Of a stretch of DNA of 53,537 bases, positions 9,225 to 18,103 are shown piece after piece. The position numbers were made by a program, and so were the translations under genes. Within the stretch, counting starts at the first letter, position 1; every line of letters starts with the position of its first letter. The DNA comes from Magnetococcales bacterium. Lineage in GTDB: Bacteria > Pseudomonadota > Magnetococcia > Magnetococcales > UBA8363. The stretch lies in contig JADGCN010000013.1 of NCBI GenBank assembly GCA_015228975.1, positions 1-53,537 of the forward strand, read 5' to 3'. Below the pieces are notes generated by a model, which worked only from the letters and a program-made list of their open reading frames with translations, was not told the DNA's origin and did not search any database.

Positions 9225-10928
9225 ATGAAGGGTCGCCGGGATGTGCCATCGTCTGTCCAATCTCCAGACCATGGGGCGCGGGATGATTTTTCGGGTTTGC
9301 ATTCTTTTCAAAAATTGACCAAGGTTTTAATTCGTCTCGCCTCCCGGGATGACCATTCGGGGGCGGTGATCGCGTTGCCGGACAACAGTTCTCCCTGGCC
9401 GGGCAGGGCGCAACCCGTGACGCCTCCCGTAACGCCTCCCGTGATGCGCACCATAACGCCTCCTGTAGCGCCACCTCCTGTAACGCCTCCCGTGATGCGC
9501 ACCATAACGCCTCCTGTAGCGCCACCTCCTGTAACGCCTCTCGTGATGCGCACCATAACGCCTCCTGTAGCGCCACCTCCTGTAACGCCCCCCGTGAAGC
9601 GCCCCGTGACGCCTCCCGTGACGCATCGGACACGAACGTTGGAGCCGAACGTTGTCACGCCAAAGGTGGCGGAGCCTGCCCGACCCCCGGCTTCGGTTTC
9701 GACCGATGCTGCGGTTTTGCCGCCGGTGTTCGTGGCCAGTGGGGTACGTCCGCGTCGCCCCGGGGTGCTTCCGGAGCGGATCATCCCATCGGAAACCGAC
9801 GTGTCCCGGAGTGAGGTTGCCCGGGTACGCGAGTTTTCTCAAGACCAGGTGCGGGAGTCGGAGAGGACACGGTACTCCCAAGCGCGTGTGCCGTTGGTTG
9901 CCACGCCGCTCAAAAAGGAAGCCCGAAAGCAGGCCATTGCGGTTCCCCCCGTGGCAGCCCCGGAAAGGGATCCGCTGCCGGAATCGTCCCGGGTTCGGCA
10001 CCGTCGACCGGGACCTTTGCCGGACAAGCTGACGGAGGGTGGGGTGGGGTCGGTTTCGTTGCAGGGGAAAGCGCCGGTGCATGCCGCGCCCGTTGCCCCC
10101 CAAGCTCAATCGCCGTTGGTATCCGGCGGTGTTCGTCTCACCGCTCCAGCACTCAGGTCACCGGGTGCGAGCGTGCCATTGCCCATCGTCGGTCAACCGA
10201 ACAGGGACGCGGAAACGCATGTGCTGGAAACCCGAACCGCGTCGGGCAAGACGATTTCGCTCTCCTTGAGTGGCCGATTGGCCCCGGCGGAGCGGCAATG
10301 GTTGCGCGAAATGGTGCAGGAGGTCGTCCGGGAGGAGGGGGATCGGTTGCTGGAGCGCCATATGGGGATTCTCTCCGTGACGCACCAGGAGGAGCATGCC
10401 CGTTTGTTGAACCAAATGACGGAAAGTGTGCGTCAGGGGATGTTGGGGATGGCGCAGGGGAACATCCCGACCCCGGAGCTATTGCGCTCTTTTGCCGAGG
10501 CGCTCAAACATGAGATAACGCTGCTGCTCAGGCAACAGGGGTCGGAGAGTCGGGGTGAGTATGTCGGGCATTCCCTGATCGAGGAGACGGAATGGCCAGG
10601 GATGCCGGGGGATATGCCACCGGTGGCCCCGGAGCGGGTTGTGCGGACCCGCGCCCTTTTTGAGCGCTTCATGTCCCGGACTGAGGGGATCACGGTGCCA
10701 ATGGCTGGGGAAACATCCGGGAATGGTGTCGAGGAGAGGGTGTACGTGGACGGTTTGCCAACTCAGGCGGGCGAGAGGGTGCCGCATCGCACCCGGTCGG
10801 AGATGGAAACCATCGCCGTGGAGGAAATGTTGCCCGGGGTGGGGCATCTGATGGCGGACATGGCCGATAACGTCCGGCGTGGTTTGGGTCAGGTGGGGCG
10901 GAATTGGGTCGGGAAAAAAATACCGTGA
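9225..10928 (+). CDS. Pro/Val/Thr-rich repeat protein of unknown function
   Basis: A 567-residue protein that I do not recognise. ATG 9225 is preceded by AGAGGAA at a suitable distance; GTG at 9219 is a weaker alternative. There is no signal peptide or transmembrane helix, so it is probably cytoplasmic or translocated by a non-Sec route. Residues about 65-140 are low complexity, dominated by PPVTPPVMRTITPPVAP units encoded by a 51-bp tandem repeat. The middle is basic and disordered, with repeated RHRRPGPLPDKL / RPRRPGVLPERI motifs. The segment from about 350 to 440 is amphipathic helix (REMVQEVVREEGDRLLERH), likely coiled coil. It lies between the cyclase and the giant PilZ protein on the same strand. 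A scaffold or polar-organising role is possible but not shown by the sequence. Confidence 0.8.
   Translation: MKGRRDVPSSVQSPDHGARDDFSGLHSFQKLTKVLIRLASRDDHSGAVIALPDNSSPWPGRAQPVTPPVTPPVMRTITPPVAPPPVTPPVMRTITPPVAPPPVTPLVMRTITPPVAPPPVTPPVKRPVTPPVTHRTRTLEPNVVTPKVAEPARPPASVSTDAAVLPPVFVASGVRPRRPGVLPERIIPSETDVSRSEVARVREFSQDQVRESERTRYSQARVPLVATPLKKEARKQAIAVPPVAAPERDPLPESSRVRHRRPGPLPDKLTEGGVGSVSLQGKAPVHAAPVAPQAQSPLVSGGVRLTAPALRSPGASVPLPIVGQPNRDAETHVLETRTASGKTISLSLSGRLAPAERQWLREMVQEVVREEGDRLLERHMGILSVTHQEEHARLLNQMTESVRQGMLGMAQGNIPTPELLRSFAEALKHEITLLLRQQGSESRGEYVGHSLIEETEWPGMPGDMPPVAPERVVRTRALFERFMSRTEGITVPMAGETSGNGVEERVYVDGLPTQAGERVPHRTRSEMETIAVEEMLPGVGHLMADMADNVRRGLGQVGRNWVGKKIP
9431..9594 (+). repeat. 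51-bp in-frame tandem repeat, about three copies
   Basis: The mark GTGATGCGCACCATAACG recurs at 9441, 9492 and 9543, giving an exact 51-base period. It encodes a 17-residue Pro-rich unit. Copies are almost identical, with single-base changes such as CCCGTG against CTCGTG, suggesting recent expansion. Shorter, degenerate units flank it on both sides. Confidence 0.92.
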
Positions 10929-10984
10929 GACAGGTTATGATGACCTTTGCTAAAACCGCAGCCATCTTGGGTTGCGTAGTTTTT

Positions 10985-11066
10985 GTCATCCCCGCGGAGG
11001 CGGGGATCCAGGAATCCTACACACCATTCCCTAACTTTTTGGATTCCCGCTTTCGCGGGAATGACG
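10985..11066. repeat. Complete inverted-repeat (REP/MITE-like) element
   Basis: The arms GTCATCCCCGC and GCGGGAATGAC face each other over about 80 bases. Each arm itself folds into a small GC hairpin (CCCCGC GGAG GCGGGG on the left, TTCCCGC TTTC GCGGGAA on the right), followed or preceded by GGATCC/GGATTC. The window starts with one arm of another copy. This sequence type is a widely dispersed non-coding repeat in many proteobacteria. It sits between the Pro-rich gene and the giant PilZ gene, about 70 bases before the latter, and could act on mRNA ends. Confidence 0.85.
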
Positions 11067-11137
11067 CTGGAAAACTATATATCCCGTGCTGGTTGCGGTT
11101 TAAAGTGAAGAGTTGGTTTTAGAGGGCTTGGGAATTC

Positions 11138-14100
11138 ATGGAAACTGCCGCTACAACGCTGCCAATGGGTGAGCCATTCTCGGAAAATCAATTGTTCCGG
11201 CATTATGGGCGTCTGACCCTGAATTGTTTTTCCGAGCAGTTGCCCCCGGGGACGCCGGTATCGGTATTTCCCAAGGGTATTTCCGGGGTCAAGACGGGTT
11301 CCACATTGGATGGTCATCATACGGGCCATTTGGAGGTGTACGCCGACAAGGAGCAACTTTCCTTTGTGCAAAAAGCGGTGGATCGTCTGCGGGAAGGGTT
11401 GCTGAATGAGGACAACCAGGCTCCGGGACGTGCGAATCGTTCGACAATTCTAAAATTGGATGAATTCAAGAACGCCCTGGAATCGGGGCGCGAAGCCATG
11501 ATGAATGAAAATCCCTTTTATGAATTGACGGGATTGATTTTTCGCCTCAATCAAACGGCCCTGAAAAATGCCTTTGTCGCCGATCAGGTGGATGCGGATC
11601 GGCAACTCCCGGGGAGCATCAAGGTTGCCCGTTCCCTGATGCATTTGTGGGGCCGCGACGGGGCGATGATCGGCACCCGGGAAAAAGTTCGTGAAACCTT
11701 GGGCAAAGTGGTATCGGCGGGCAAGATTGCCGTCGGGGTGCTGTTGTTTCTGGGATCGTCCCTGACCACCGCCAAGGCGATTGCCGACGTGATGCAGGAA
11801 CCGCGTTTCATCGCGCTTTTCGGCTCCGGTTTTTCGGGTGCGGAACATGAGTCGGCACGATGGTTCGCGGCTATTATGGTGGGTTTGGTGTTTTCGTCGA
11901 TTATTTTGGATTTCAAGGATCGGATGTTTCAGGGGGTCGCGGAGGCGGGGCGGGTATTCAAAGGTATTTTTCAAGCATTCCAGAGATTTCCGCGTTGGAT
12001 GGTGCTGTCGCTGTTCTTGACGGCGTTTTCCATTTGGACCAACTACGATGGTATCGTCTTGTTGTTTTCCAAAACGCAAGATTTGAGTTATCAATGGCGT
12101 CTGATTGAAAAAAATGTGGTGGAGGCGTTGGGGGATCCGGGGCATGGCAATGGCGACAACCCAACCTCTTTGGCGGACCTGAGCGCTGTTTTGGATCAAA
12201 CCGTGGCCGATATCACGGCCCGGTTTGACCGTATCCCCGAGGATGAAATGTCTGGGGCGGCCTCCAGTGGCAAGGCGGAAAAGGGTCCGCGCTACTGGGC
12301 CAAATATTTCATTGTCCATGGTGGCTATGTCCCCGGGGAGCGGGATGTGACCCATGCCTACAAGCCCACGTCGGCGGCAGCGGGCATCGATCAATTGCTC
12401 GTCGATGCCCGCTTTGATCTGAAAACCCCGCTGCGGGACAAACTGCAGGCGGTGGCGGCGGCGTTTGTCAGGAAATTGGAAGAGAGCCGCCTGGATGTCC
12501 TGGATGATATGAAAAATTTGGGCGGACGAATGGTTTTGAAGAACTATTCCCTGGCCGAATTGAAAACTTTGTTTCAACTGGAGGCTTATCACGTCAACGA
12601 GAGCGTGAAAGCGGTGGTGGCCAAGCTGGAGGTGGGCACAACCGCCTTTGCGGCGGTGGTCCGGGAGATGGAGAAGGTCACCACCGAACACGTTGATCTG
12701 TTGCGCAAAGTCGATCAATACGGTATCGCCACCAATACGCAATACAAGATTGACATTCAGGTTGCCATTCCCCGGGTGGAAGCCATCGAGCGCTTGAAGC
12801 AGGGTGGCATTCCCGAGGCCAAGCGTCGCAGTCTGGAAGAGTTGCGGCAATTCCTTTTCACCGTGTACGGTGTTTTTTTCGGAATGGTGATTCTGGGTCT
12901 GATACTGTTCGTTTCCGTGTTCATGGATTTGTCGGACCCGATCCTTTACAGCGCCATGGTGGCCCGTTGGGGACGCCGTGACCGGCATTTCCTCGACGAT
13001 AACCAGCAGAGCTTGCAGCAATGGGAAGAGGGGTTCGTGCGGCGCTTGCGCAGTTTTTTCGTCCGTCCCGAAATCCGTCCGGTCATGCCATCGATCTCTT
13101 GTCCCGGCAATATGATTTTTGCGCATGTGTTCCATTATTACCTGGAAGAGATTCATCCGTATACCAAGGATCCCGCATCACGGACGATCATGGAAAAATT
13201 CAGGTTTTGGTTTGCTGACTTGTTCTCCAATACCCGCATGGTCGGGGTATTGGGATACAACAGTCGCCAGGGGGCGATTCGCAAATTTATTAAAAACAAG
13301 GAAGTGTGTGCGCCGCAGTTCATCAATCGCATTTTTCCCGGTTTTTTGGATCCCTTCACCCCCGGTTCCAGCCACTTTGATACGTTACGAGAGCGCATTG
13401 TCAGGGCGCAGGCGGGATTGGAAGCGCGCTTCCAGGAAGAATTGGCGTCTGTTGGCCAGGCGATCGCCCAGTCAGAGGCGGAACGGATTCCACTTTCGTC
13501 TCCCGGTTCCGATGGCAAAGGGTCTGGGATTCGCCCCCGGACCGGGGTGGTCCCATGGATCCGAAAAACGTTGATGGGATCATTCCTCGCCCCTCCGGCA
13601 CCGTGTCCCTTGACCCGTCTCCGTTGGCTCGGGCGGGTTTGGTCGCAGCGCAGTCAGGGGGAAACCAGTCAGCACCATCTGGCCTCTTTCGCCCCGATCA
13701 TCAAGGATTGGCTGACCGTCAGCAAATTTCCCGCATTGCATGAGTCCACCATAGTGCCCATGGAGGGTTTGTTGCAAAGCATTCCCAACCGACGCATGCT
13801 GGAAGACGCCTTGGAGTTGCATGCGGCTTATGCGCAGATGGAAGGGTTGAGACAGGCGCTCACCGAGATCCTGGGACTCTCCATGTTCCACGGGGATATG
13901 CTGGACAAGGGGACATTGCACGCGATCCTGAATGCCACCGGCTTTCCGGAAATGAGTGAAATCTTTTTGTTCCAAAGACAGGAAATCCATGTCTTGGAAA
14001 AACGCCTGGAGGGGATCCGGGTGCATCTGGATTCAACCCATAAGGTACTCAGGGCCTTGGTGGACAACCAGGATGCCATTGTGGAGGTGTTGACCCGTAT

Positions 14101-15631
14101 CCGCACGCACCATTTAAGTCCGATGCATGTCATTCTGGAACGGATGGAGAATCGGCCATTCTTTGAAAAATCGTTGCGTCTGGACGTGTTGTTTCGCGAT
14201 TTGATCAACATGGAGCGTTTCATGATCAGGCTGTGGGACGCCAACGCCGATGGGGGGGATGCGACGGTACTGGAGGTGGAGAGTGCTACGGGCGCGGGGG
14301 AACGTGAGTCCGAAGTCAATCCCATGCTGCGTTACCTGATATGCGACCGGGGGGAATCGCAATGGACGTTGCTGGAAACAATGGCCCAGTTGGAACAACA
14401 TGCCGATGAAACGCATAAAAAACTGAATGCCATCGTGTTTGTCTTGACGTTCGTGGACAAGTTGGCGGTCAAGGTTCGCGGCCAGTTGGAGGAGATTCTC
14501 GACATCCAGCAGCAGGTGATCGCCCGGGATCGGCGCCACAAGGTGGAAATGTTGGGGGGCGTTGGCATCGCGGATCGCAAAATATTGGACTTTATGGATA
14601 ATAACCGACTGTTCTTCATGTCGTTGCCCTCCCGGGTCAATACCATCTTTGAGAAAATCGATCTGTTGCTTCAGGATCCCGGCGTGGCGGAACCCCATAA
14701 TGTGGAATTGTTTCGTGGGGTCGAGGCCCGGGTGTTCAAGCTGAACCAATTCATGAAACATACCTTGGAATTCTTCGATGGTCGCCGCGAACGTCTGGAG
14801 TTGCCCCCATCGTTGTCGTTTTCCGGCCCGGTCAGCGCGGATATCGCCGGGGAACTGTCCGGTGACCCCCTGGCAGGGATCGAGGCGCTGGCGGGTGATT
14901 TGAACTCCCCGGACGCTGTTCTCCTGATCCTTAAAAAAGCACGCAGCGCATTGCGCGAAATCAGCCTGGTGGAATGGGATCTCCTCAAATTACCGATTCC
15001 ACCGCAAAATGTTATGGAAATATTTGAAGATAACAAAGGATTCATCGAAAATGCCTGGGTTGAGGTGGAACGGTTGCAAGCCGCCATCGACTCGGGAGCA
15101 ACGGCTGCGAATCCCCTGGATTATGCATCGTTGGCTGACCAGGGGCGTGTGTTGTTGCAGGCTTTGGAGGGGATCCTCAAGCGTGTGGATGTTTATCCCG
15201 TTGTTGATCGGCGTATGGCCAACGAATATTCCCAGGTGGATACCAGTGCTGGTCGCAGAGCTGCCGACAAGGGACAGGACAGCCGTTGCCCGGCACTCGT
15301 GAAACCTTCGCGACGGTCGATGGAACGGGTCGTTGCCTTTCATCCCGTGGAACTGCGATTTTCCGGTGTGGGGATCATCCAGGGGGTGTTGCGTGATGTC
15401 AGTAAAACCGGGGCCTGTATCGAAAGCGATGCCATGCCCCCTCCCATCCTGAAACAGGAAACGGAAGGGACGATTCGCCTGCTTGCGGACAAACAGGGCA
15501 ATAAAATGAGCTGTCGGGTACAGCGGTTGACGGGTCACATGATCGGTTTAAAAATTGATGAGTCGAATCAGGCTGGTTTTGCCCAGGTGATCCGCCGGGA
15601 GGTCACGGGGGGCCGTCCCGCAATCGTATGA
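11138..15631 (+). CDS. Giant membrane protein with C-terminal PilZ domain, otherwise unknown
   Basis: A 1497-residue protein with no recognised family except at the C terminus. Residues 1-190 are soluble. Hydrophobic helices lie at about 193-210, 241-258 and 286-310; the next ~260 residues are helical and probably extracytoplasmic; a fourth helix at about 571-596 returns the chain to the cytoplasm. From 600 to about 1385 it is long, helical and charged. The last ~110 residues look like a PilZ c-di-GMP receptor: RSMER (R1393 and R1397, the RxxxR switch) and DVSKTG (1420-1425, the DxSxxG motif) with the usual 22-residue spacing. I infer a c-di-GMP-controlled membrane scaffold, perhaps for a motility or secretion apparatus. 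It follows the cAMP cyclase group on the same strand and may belong to it functionally. Confidence 0.85.
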   Translation: METAATTLPMGEPFSENQLFRHYGRLTLNCFSEQLPPGTPVSVFPKGISGVKTGSTLDGHHTGHLEVYADKEQLSFVQKAVDRLREGLLNEDNQAPGRANRSTILKLDEFKNALESGREAMMNENPFYELTGLIFRLNQTALKNAFVADQVDADRQLPGSIKVARSLMHLWGRDGAMIGTREKVRETLGKVVSAGKIAVGVLLFLGSSLTTAKAIADVMQEPRFIALFGSGFSGAEHESARWFAAIMVGLVFSSIILDFKDRMFQGVAEAGRVFKGIFQAFQRFPRWMVLSLFLTAFSIWTNYDGIVLLFSKTQDLSYQWRLIEKNVVEALGDPGHGNGDNPTSLADLSAVLDQTVADITARFDRIPEDEMSGAASSGKAEKGPRYWAKYFIVHGGYVPGERDVTHAYKPTSAAAGIDQLLVDARFDLKTPLRDKLQAVAAAFVRKLEESRLDVLDDMKNLGGRMVLKNYSLAELKTLFQLEAYHVNESVKAVVAKLEVGTTAFAAVVREMEKVTTEHVDLLRKVDQYGIATNTQYKIDIQVAIPRVEAIERLKQGGIPEAKRRSLEELRQFLFTVYGVFFGMVILGLILFVSVFMDLSDPILYSAMVARWGRRDRHFLDDNQQSLQQWEEGFVRRLRSFFVRPEIRPVMPSISCPGNMIFAHVFHYYLEEIHPYTKDPASRTIMEKFRFWFADLFSNTRMVGVLGYNSRQGAIRKFIKNKEVCAPQFINRIFPGFLDPFTPGSSHFDTLRERIVRAQAGLEARFQEELASVGQAIAQSEAERIPLSSPGSDGKGSGIRPRTGVVPWIRKTLMGSFLAPPAPCPLTRLRWLGRVWSQRSQGETSQHHLASFAPIIKDWLTVSKFPALHESTIVPMEGLLQSIPNRRMLEDALELHAAYAQMEGLRQALTEILGLSMFHGDMLDKGTLHAILNATGFPEMSEIFLFQRQEIHVLEKRLEGIRVHLDSTHKVLRALVDNQDAIVEVLTRIRTHHLSPMHVILERMENRPFFEKSLRLDVLFRDLINMERFMIRLWDANADGGDATVLEVESATGAGERESEVNPMLRYLICDRGESQWTLLETMAQLEQHADETHKKLNAIVFVLTFVDKLAVKVRGQLEEILDIQQQVIARDRRHKVEMLGGVGIADRKILDFMDNNRLFFMSLPSRVNTIFEKIDLLLQDPGVAEPHNVELFRGVEARVFKLNQFMKHTLEFFDGRRERLELPPSLSFSGPVSADIAGELSGDPLAGIEALAGDLNSPDAVLLILKKARSALREISLVEWDLLKLPIPPQNVMEIFEDNKGFIENAWVEVERLQAAIDSGATAANPLDYASLADQGRVLLQALEGILKRVDVYPVVDRRMANEYSQVDTSAGRRAADKGQDSRCPALVKPSRRSMERVVAFHPVELRFSGVGIIQGVLRDVSKTGACIESDAMPPPILKQETEGTIRLLADKQGNKMSCRVQRLTGHMIGLKIDESNQAGFAQVIRREVTGGRPAIV

Positions 15632-15761
15632 CGTGTTTGACGACGGATGGTGGCGTGAAGGTCTTGGCGGGAATTGTTTTGCGTTTGGTTTTTTACTTAA
15701 CATGAGATATGGCTTGATGTAGACTATTCCCACAATCAATCCGAATCGTGAGGAGACAAGG

Positions 15762-16577
15762 ATGGAAGCCAAATTTTCCTTGGATGCCGACTATCTGGTG
15801 TTTACGGTTGCTGGAACCCCCTACGGGGTCATTTCTCACGATATCGTCTCTGTCATCGACATGCTGGAATTTACCGCCGTCCCCGACAGCACCCCTGAAC
15901 TGCGTGGTGTCATCCCTTTTCGCGAGGGTAACCTGCCACTCTTTGATTTGCGGGTGTTCCTTGGCTCCAAGGCGCGCACCCAGGAAATTAAAGAATTGGT
16001 GGAAACCATGGGGATGCGCAAGCAGGACCATATCAACTGGGTCAACAAACTGAAGGATGAGGTTAATAACAATAAGCCCATTACGGTGCAGACCAATCCC
16101 CATTTGTGTGCCTTCGGCAAATGGTACGACACCTTTAAATCGGATAATAGCAATCTGAATAATTATATGGCCCGCTTTGACGCACCCCATAAAGCCATCC
16201 ACAAGGTGGGTGTCGATGCCGCGGATTTGCTCCGGGAGGGGAAGAAGGATGAAGCTGTGCAATTGATTCGCACGGCGGAGGCGGGAGTGCTGAAATCGCT
16301 GTTGGAGTTGTTTGACGGTATTGGTGAGTTGGTCAATCGTTACATGTTGGAATATGTCGTGGTGTTCAGTTCAGAGGGGATCCAGTTCGGCATGGCGGTT
16401 GACGATATCCGTTTCTTCAGTCGCCTGGATCATATTGAACACCCCCTGCAATCCAACATTACCAGTGGTGGCGCGGATGTCGTCCAGGCCATCGGGCGCT
16501 ATCGCAAGGACAACAGCGACGAGTTGAACGATGTCCTCCTGTTGGATATTTCCCGCTTTTTAGAACATTTCAATTGA
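15762..16577 (+). CDS. CheW-like adaptor split by an inserted CZB zinc-binding domain
   Basis: A 271-residue protein. Residues 9-70 form the first half of a CheW fold (YLVFTVAGTPYGV, then LRGVIPFREGNLPLFDLRVFLG). The second half resumes at about 197 (EYVVVFSSEGIQFGMAVDDI) and runs to the end. Between them lies a complete CZB domain: H90-x2-W93, then C116 in CAFGKW, then H143 and H147 (HxxxH). The spacings (22 and 21 residues) match the CZB consensus, whose 3His/1Cys site binds Zn with high affinity and responds to zinc or HOCl in other proteins. The insertion would make receptor-kinase coupling zinc- or redox-sensitive (inference). The start ATG is preceded by GAGGAGA. It may have belonged to the chemosensory operon that resumes at 22324. 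Its 3' end overlaps the convergent gene by eight bases. Confidence 0.9.
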   Translation: MEAKFSLDADYLVFTVAGTPYGVISHDIVSVIDMLEFTAVPDSTPELRGVIPFREGNLPLFDLRVFLGSKARTQEIKELVETMGMRKQDHINWVNKLKDEVNNNKPITVQTNPHLCAFGKWYDTFKSDNSNLNNYMARFDAPHKAIHKVGVDAADLLREGKKDEAVQLIRTAEAGVLKSLLELFDGIGELVNRYMLEYVVVFSSEGIQFGMAVDDIRFFSRLDHIEHPLQSNITSGGADVVQAIGRYRKDNSDELNDVLLLDISRFLEHFN

Positions 16578-17757
16578 CACGCCCGCCCGTTGGCACCTCG
16601 GGGCAGCTACGCGGGTCGGTCAGGTAGGCATCGACCCCCTGTTTGGCAAGCCGCTCCAGGTAGCACGAATAATGCGTACTCCATTGGCGCAACGTGTCGT
16701 CGGTCAGGAGTCCGGTCACATTGTTGATGTCAGCGGCGGCCACCTCCATGCGCGGTATTGTCAGGATATCCATGATGGCCTGAACCAACAGCATGTTGGT
16801 CAGCAGGGTGTCGGAAAATTTCGGTGAACAGGGGGGGAGATCCTTGTTGCGGGTACAGGCGTCCAACCATTGCGTCAGCTCGGTGGGCGTTTTGGCTTGC
16901 AGGTGCTGGATGGCCTCGTTCAGTGCGGTTGCGTCAAATCCGTGCCCGTCCACGTGCCCCTGGCGCAGCAGATGGGTGGCCTCCAGGCAGCGCAAGGCGG
17001 GGTAGATGCCCTTGAGGAGAGGGGGGGAGATGGCGGTGACGGGCTGATGGGACTGAAGGATGGCTTGCGGAATCGCTTTGCCTTTGTGCAGGTATTCGTC
17101 CAAAAGTGTGTGGGCTGTGTGGATATCGGCTGGACTCAAGGGGGTGACGGAGCAGTCGGGGGGTAGGACTCCCCGGATTCGTGAGCAGAACAGGCGTTGC
17201 CAGGATTTGGCCCCCAGGTCGCCGCCCCAGGTGGCGTTGGCACCGGCAATCTCAAAACTGCCGCCGCCGATATCCAGGATCCAGGGGGTGGTCAGTTCGT
17301 TTTTCAATATTTTTTGTGTGGCCTCGTAACCGTAACGCCCTTCGACTTCCTGGGGAATGATAAAAAACGGGACGCCTGTTTTTTGGTGGATTCTGTGGAT
17401 GATGGCGGTGACGCGGGACGGTTTTCCCGATGCCATGGCGTAGCGCCAGGCGGAAAATCCACCGGCTATGGCGGTACATGCGCCGGGGAGACCCGCCTCC
17501 CGGGGCAGGTTGCTGAGGGCCTGGATGGTGTCCGTCAGGGTGGCATCGGGAATGGCATCGGCCCAGACATCCGCCAAATAGTCGATGGCAGCCTTCGCGG
17601 AATGGGTCGTGTCGAGGGCTCCGACACGAATCCCGGTTGATCCGACATCAAAACCAATGCGGCAGGTTGGTTCCTGGGCATGCGCCAATCCCGGAACCAT
17701 CAGAATCAATAAAATTAATTTTGCAAGGCGAATGATCATTAATGGAATGTTTCCCAT
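16570..17757 (-). CDS. Exported Ppx/GppA-type phosphatase-like protein
   Basis: A 395-residue protein of the actin-like ATPase superfamily. It has the phosphate-1 loop FDVGSTGIRVG and the phosphate-2 loop LDIGGGSFEIAG, the hallmarks of exopolyphosphatase/pppGpp phosphohydrolase and nucleoside triphosphate diphosphohydrolase relatives. Unlike cytoplasmic Ppx and GppA it begins with a clear Sec signal (hydrophobic core about 7-22, likely cleavage after AHA at 27), and several cysteines suggest an oxidising compartment. A periplasmic phosphohydrolase is therefore likely; polyphosphate or nucleotides are candidate substrates. The length is short compared with ~500-residue Ppx. It overlaps the convergent CheW-CZB gene by eight bases. 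ATG 17739 is an alternative start that keeps the signal. Confidence 0.82.
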   Translation of the reverse strand: MGNIPLMIIRLAKLILLILMVPGLAHAQEPTCRIGFDVGSTGIRVGALDTTHSAKAAIDYLADVWADAIPDATLTDTIQALSNLPREAGLPGACTAIAGGFSAWRYAMASGKPSRVTAIIHRIHQKTGVPFFIIPQEVEGRYGYEATQKILKNELTTPWILDIGGGSFEIAGANATWGGDLGAKSWQRLFCSRIRGVLPPDCSVTPLSPADIHTAHTLLDEYLHKGKAIPQAILQSHQPVTAISPPLLKGIYPALRCLEATHLLRQGHVDGHGFDATALNEAIQHLQAKTPTELTQWLDACTRNKDLPPCSPKFSDTLLTNMLLVQAIMDILTIPRMEVAAADINNVTGLLTDDTLRQWSTHYSCYLERLAKQGVDAYLTDPRSCPEVPTGGRVN

Positions 17758-17779
17758 TCAGGGTACCCGGAGCAAACGA

Positions 17780-18103
17780 TCATTCGCGCACCGGAATAAG
17801 TCTGATTTCCAAGCGGCAACCAACAGCGTCCGCATACCGACGCAGTGTGGAGAGCGATGGTGAGTGCTTCGACTTCCCGCCACCGGCTTCCAATCTTGCA
17901 ACGGCAGGTGTGCTGCTTCCCATCTGTTCGGCCACCTGGGCCTGGGTCAACCCGGCCTGCATGCGTGCATCATGCAAGGCATCGAACCACCGAAATTCAT
18001 CTTCCAAGTTGTTGTATGCGGTCTTGAACTCCGGGTTGGTTATCCATTCGGAGATGGCCTCTTTTGTATTAAAGGGAATCGGTTCATACCGTTCCTTGTC
18101 CAT
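17780..18103 (-). CDS. higA: XRE-type antitoxin, HigA-like
   Basis: A 107-residue protein. The N-terminal half is helical (PEFKTAYNNLEDEF). A helix-turn-helix follows at about 48-70 (AGLTQAQVAEQMGSSTPAVARLE). The C terminus is the typical SLSTLRRYADAVGCRLEIRL. In intact modules this type of protein represses its own promoter and neutralises a RelE/HigB-fold mRNA interferase encoded just upstream. Here the upstream toxin frame is truncated (18084-18218) and overlaps this start by 20 bases. The antitoxin itself looks complete and may persist as an orphan regulator or as immunity against related toxins. Confidence 0.88.
   Translation of the reverse strand: MDKERYEPIPFNTKEAISEWITNPEFKTAYNNLEDEFRWFDALHDARMQAGLTQAQVAEQMGSSTPAVARLEAGGGKSKHSPSLSTLRRYADAVGCRLEIRLIPVRE

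Noticed and set aside
9308-10109. Two reverse-strand frames with Gly/Thr- or Arg-rich repeats opposite the Pro-rich gene
   Set aside because: They are mirror readings of the 51-bp repeat. The forward frame has a ribosome site and a consistent coding pattern through 10928.
11450-13156. 568-codon reverse frame opposite the giant PilZ gene
   Set aside because: Antisense shadow of a well-supported 1497-codon gene. No motifs and no ribosome site.
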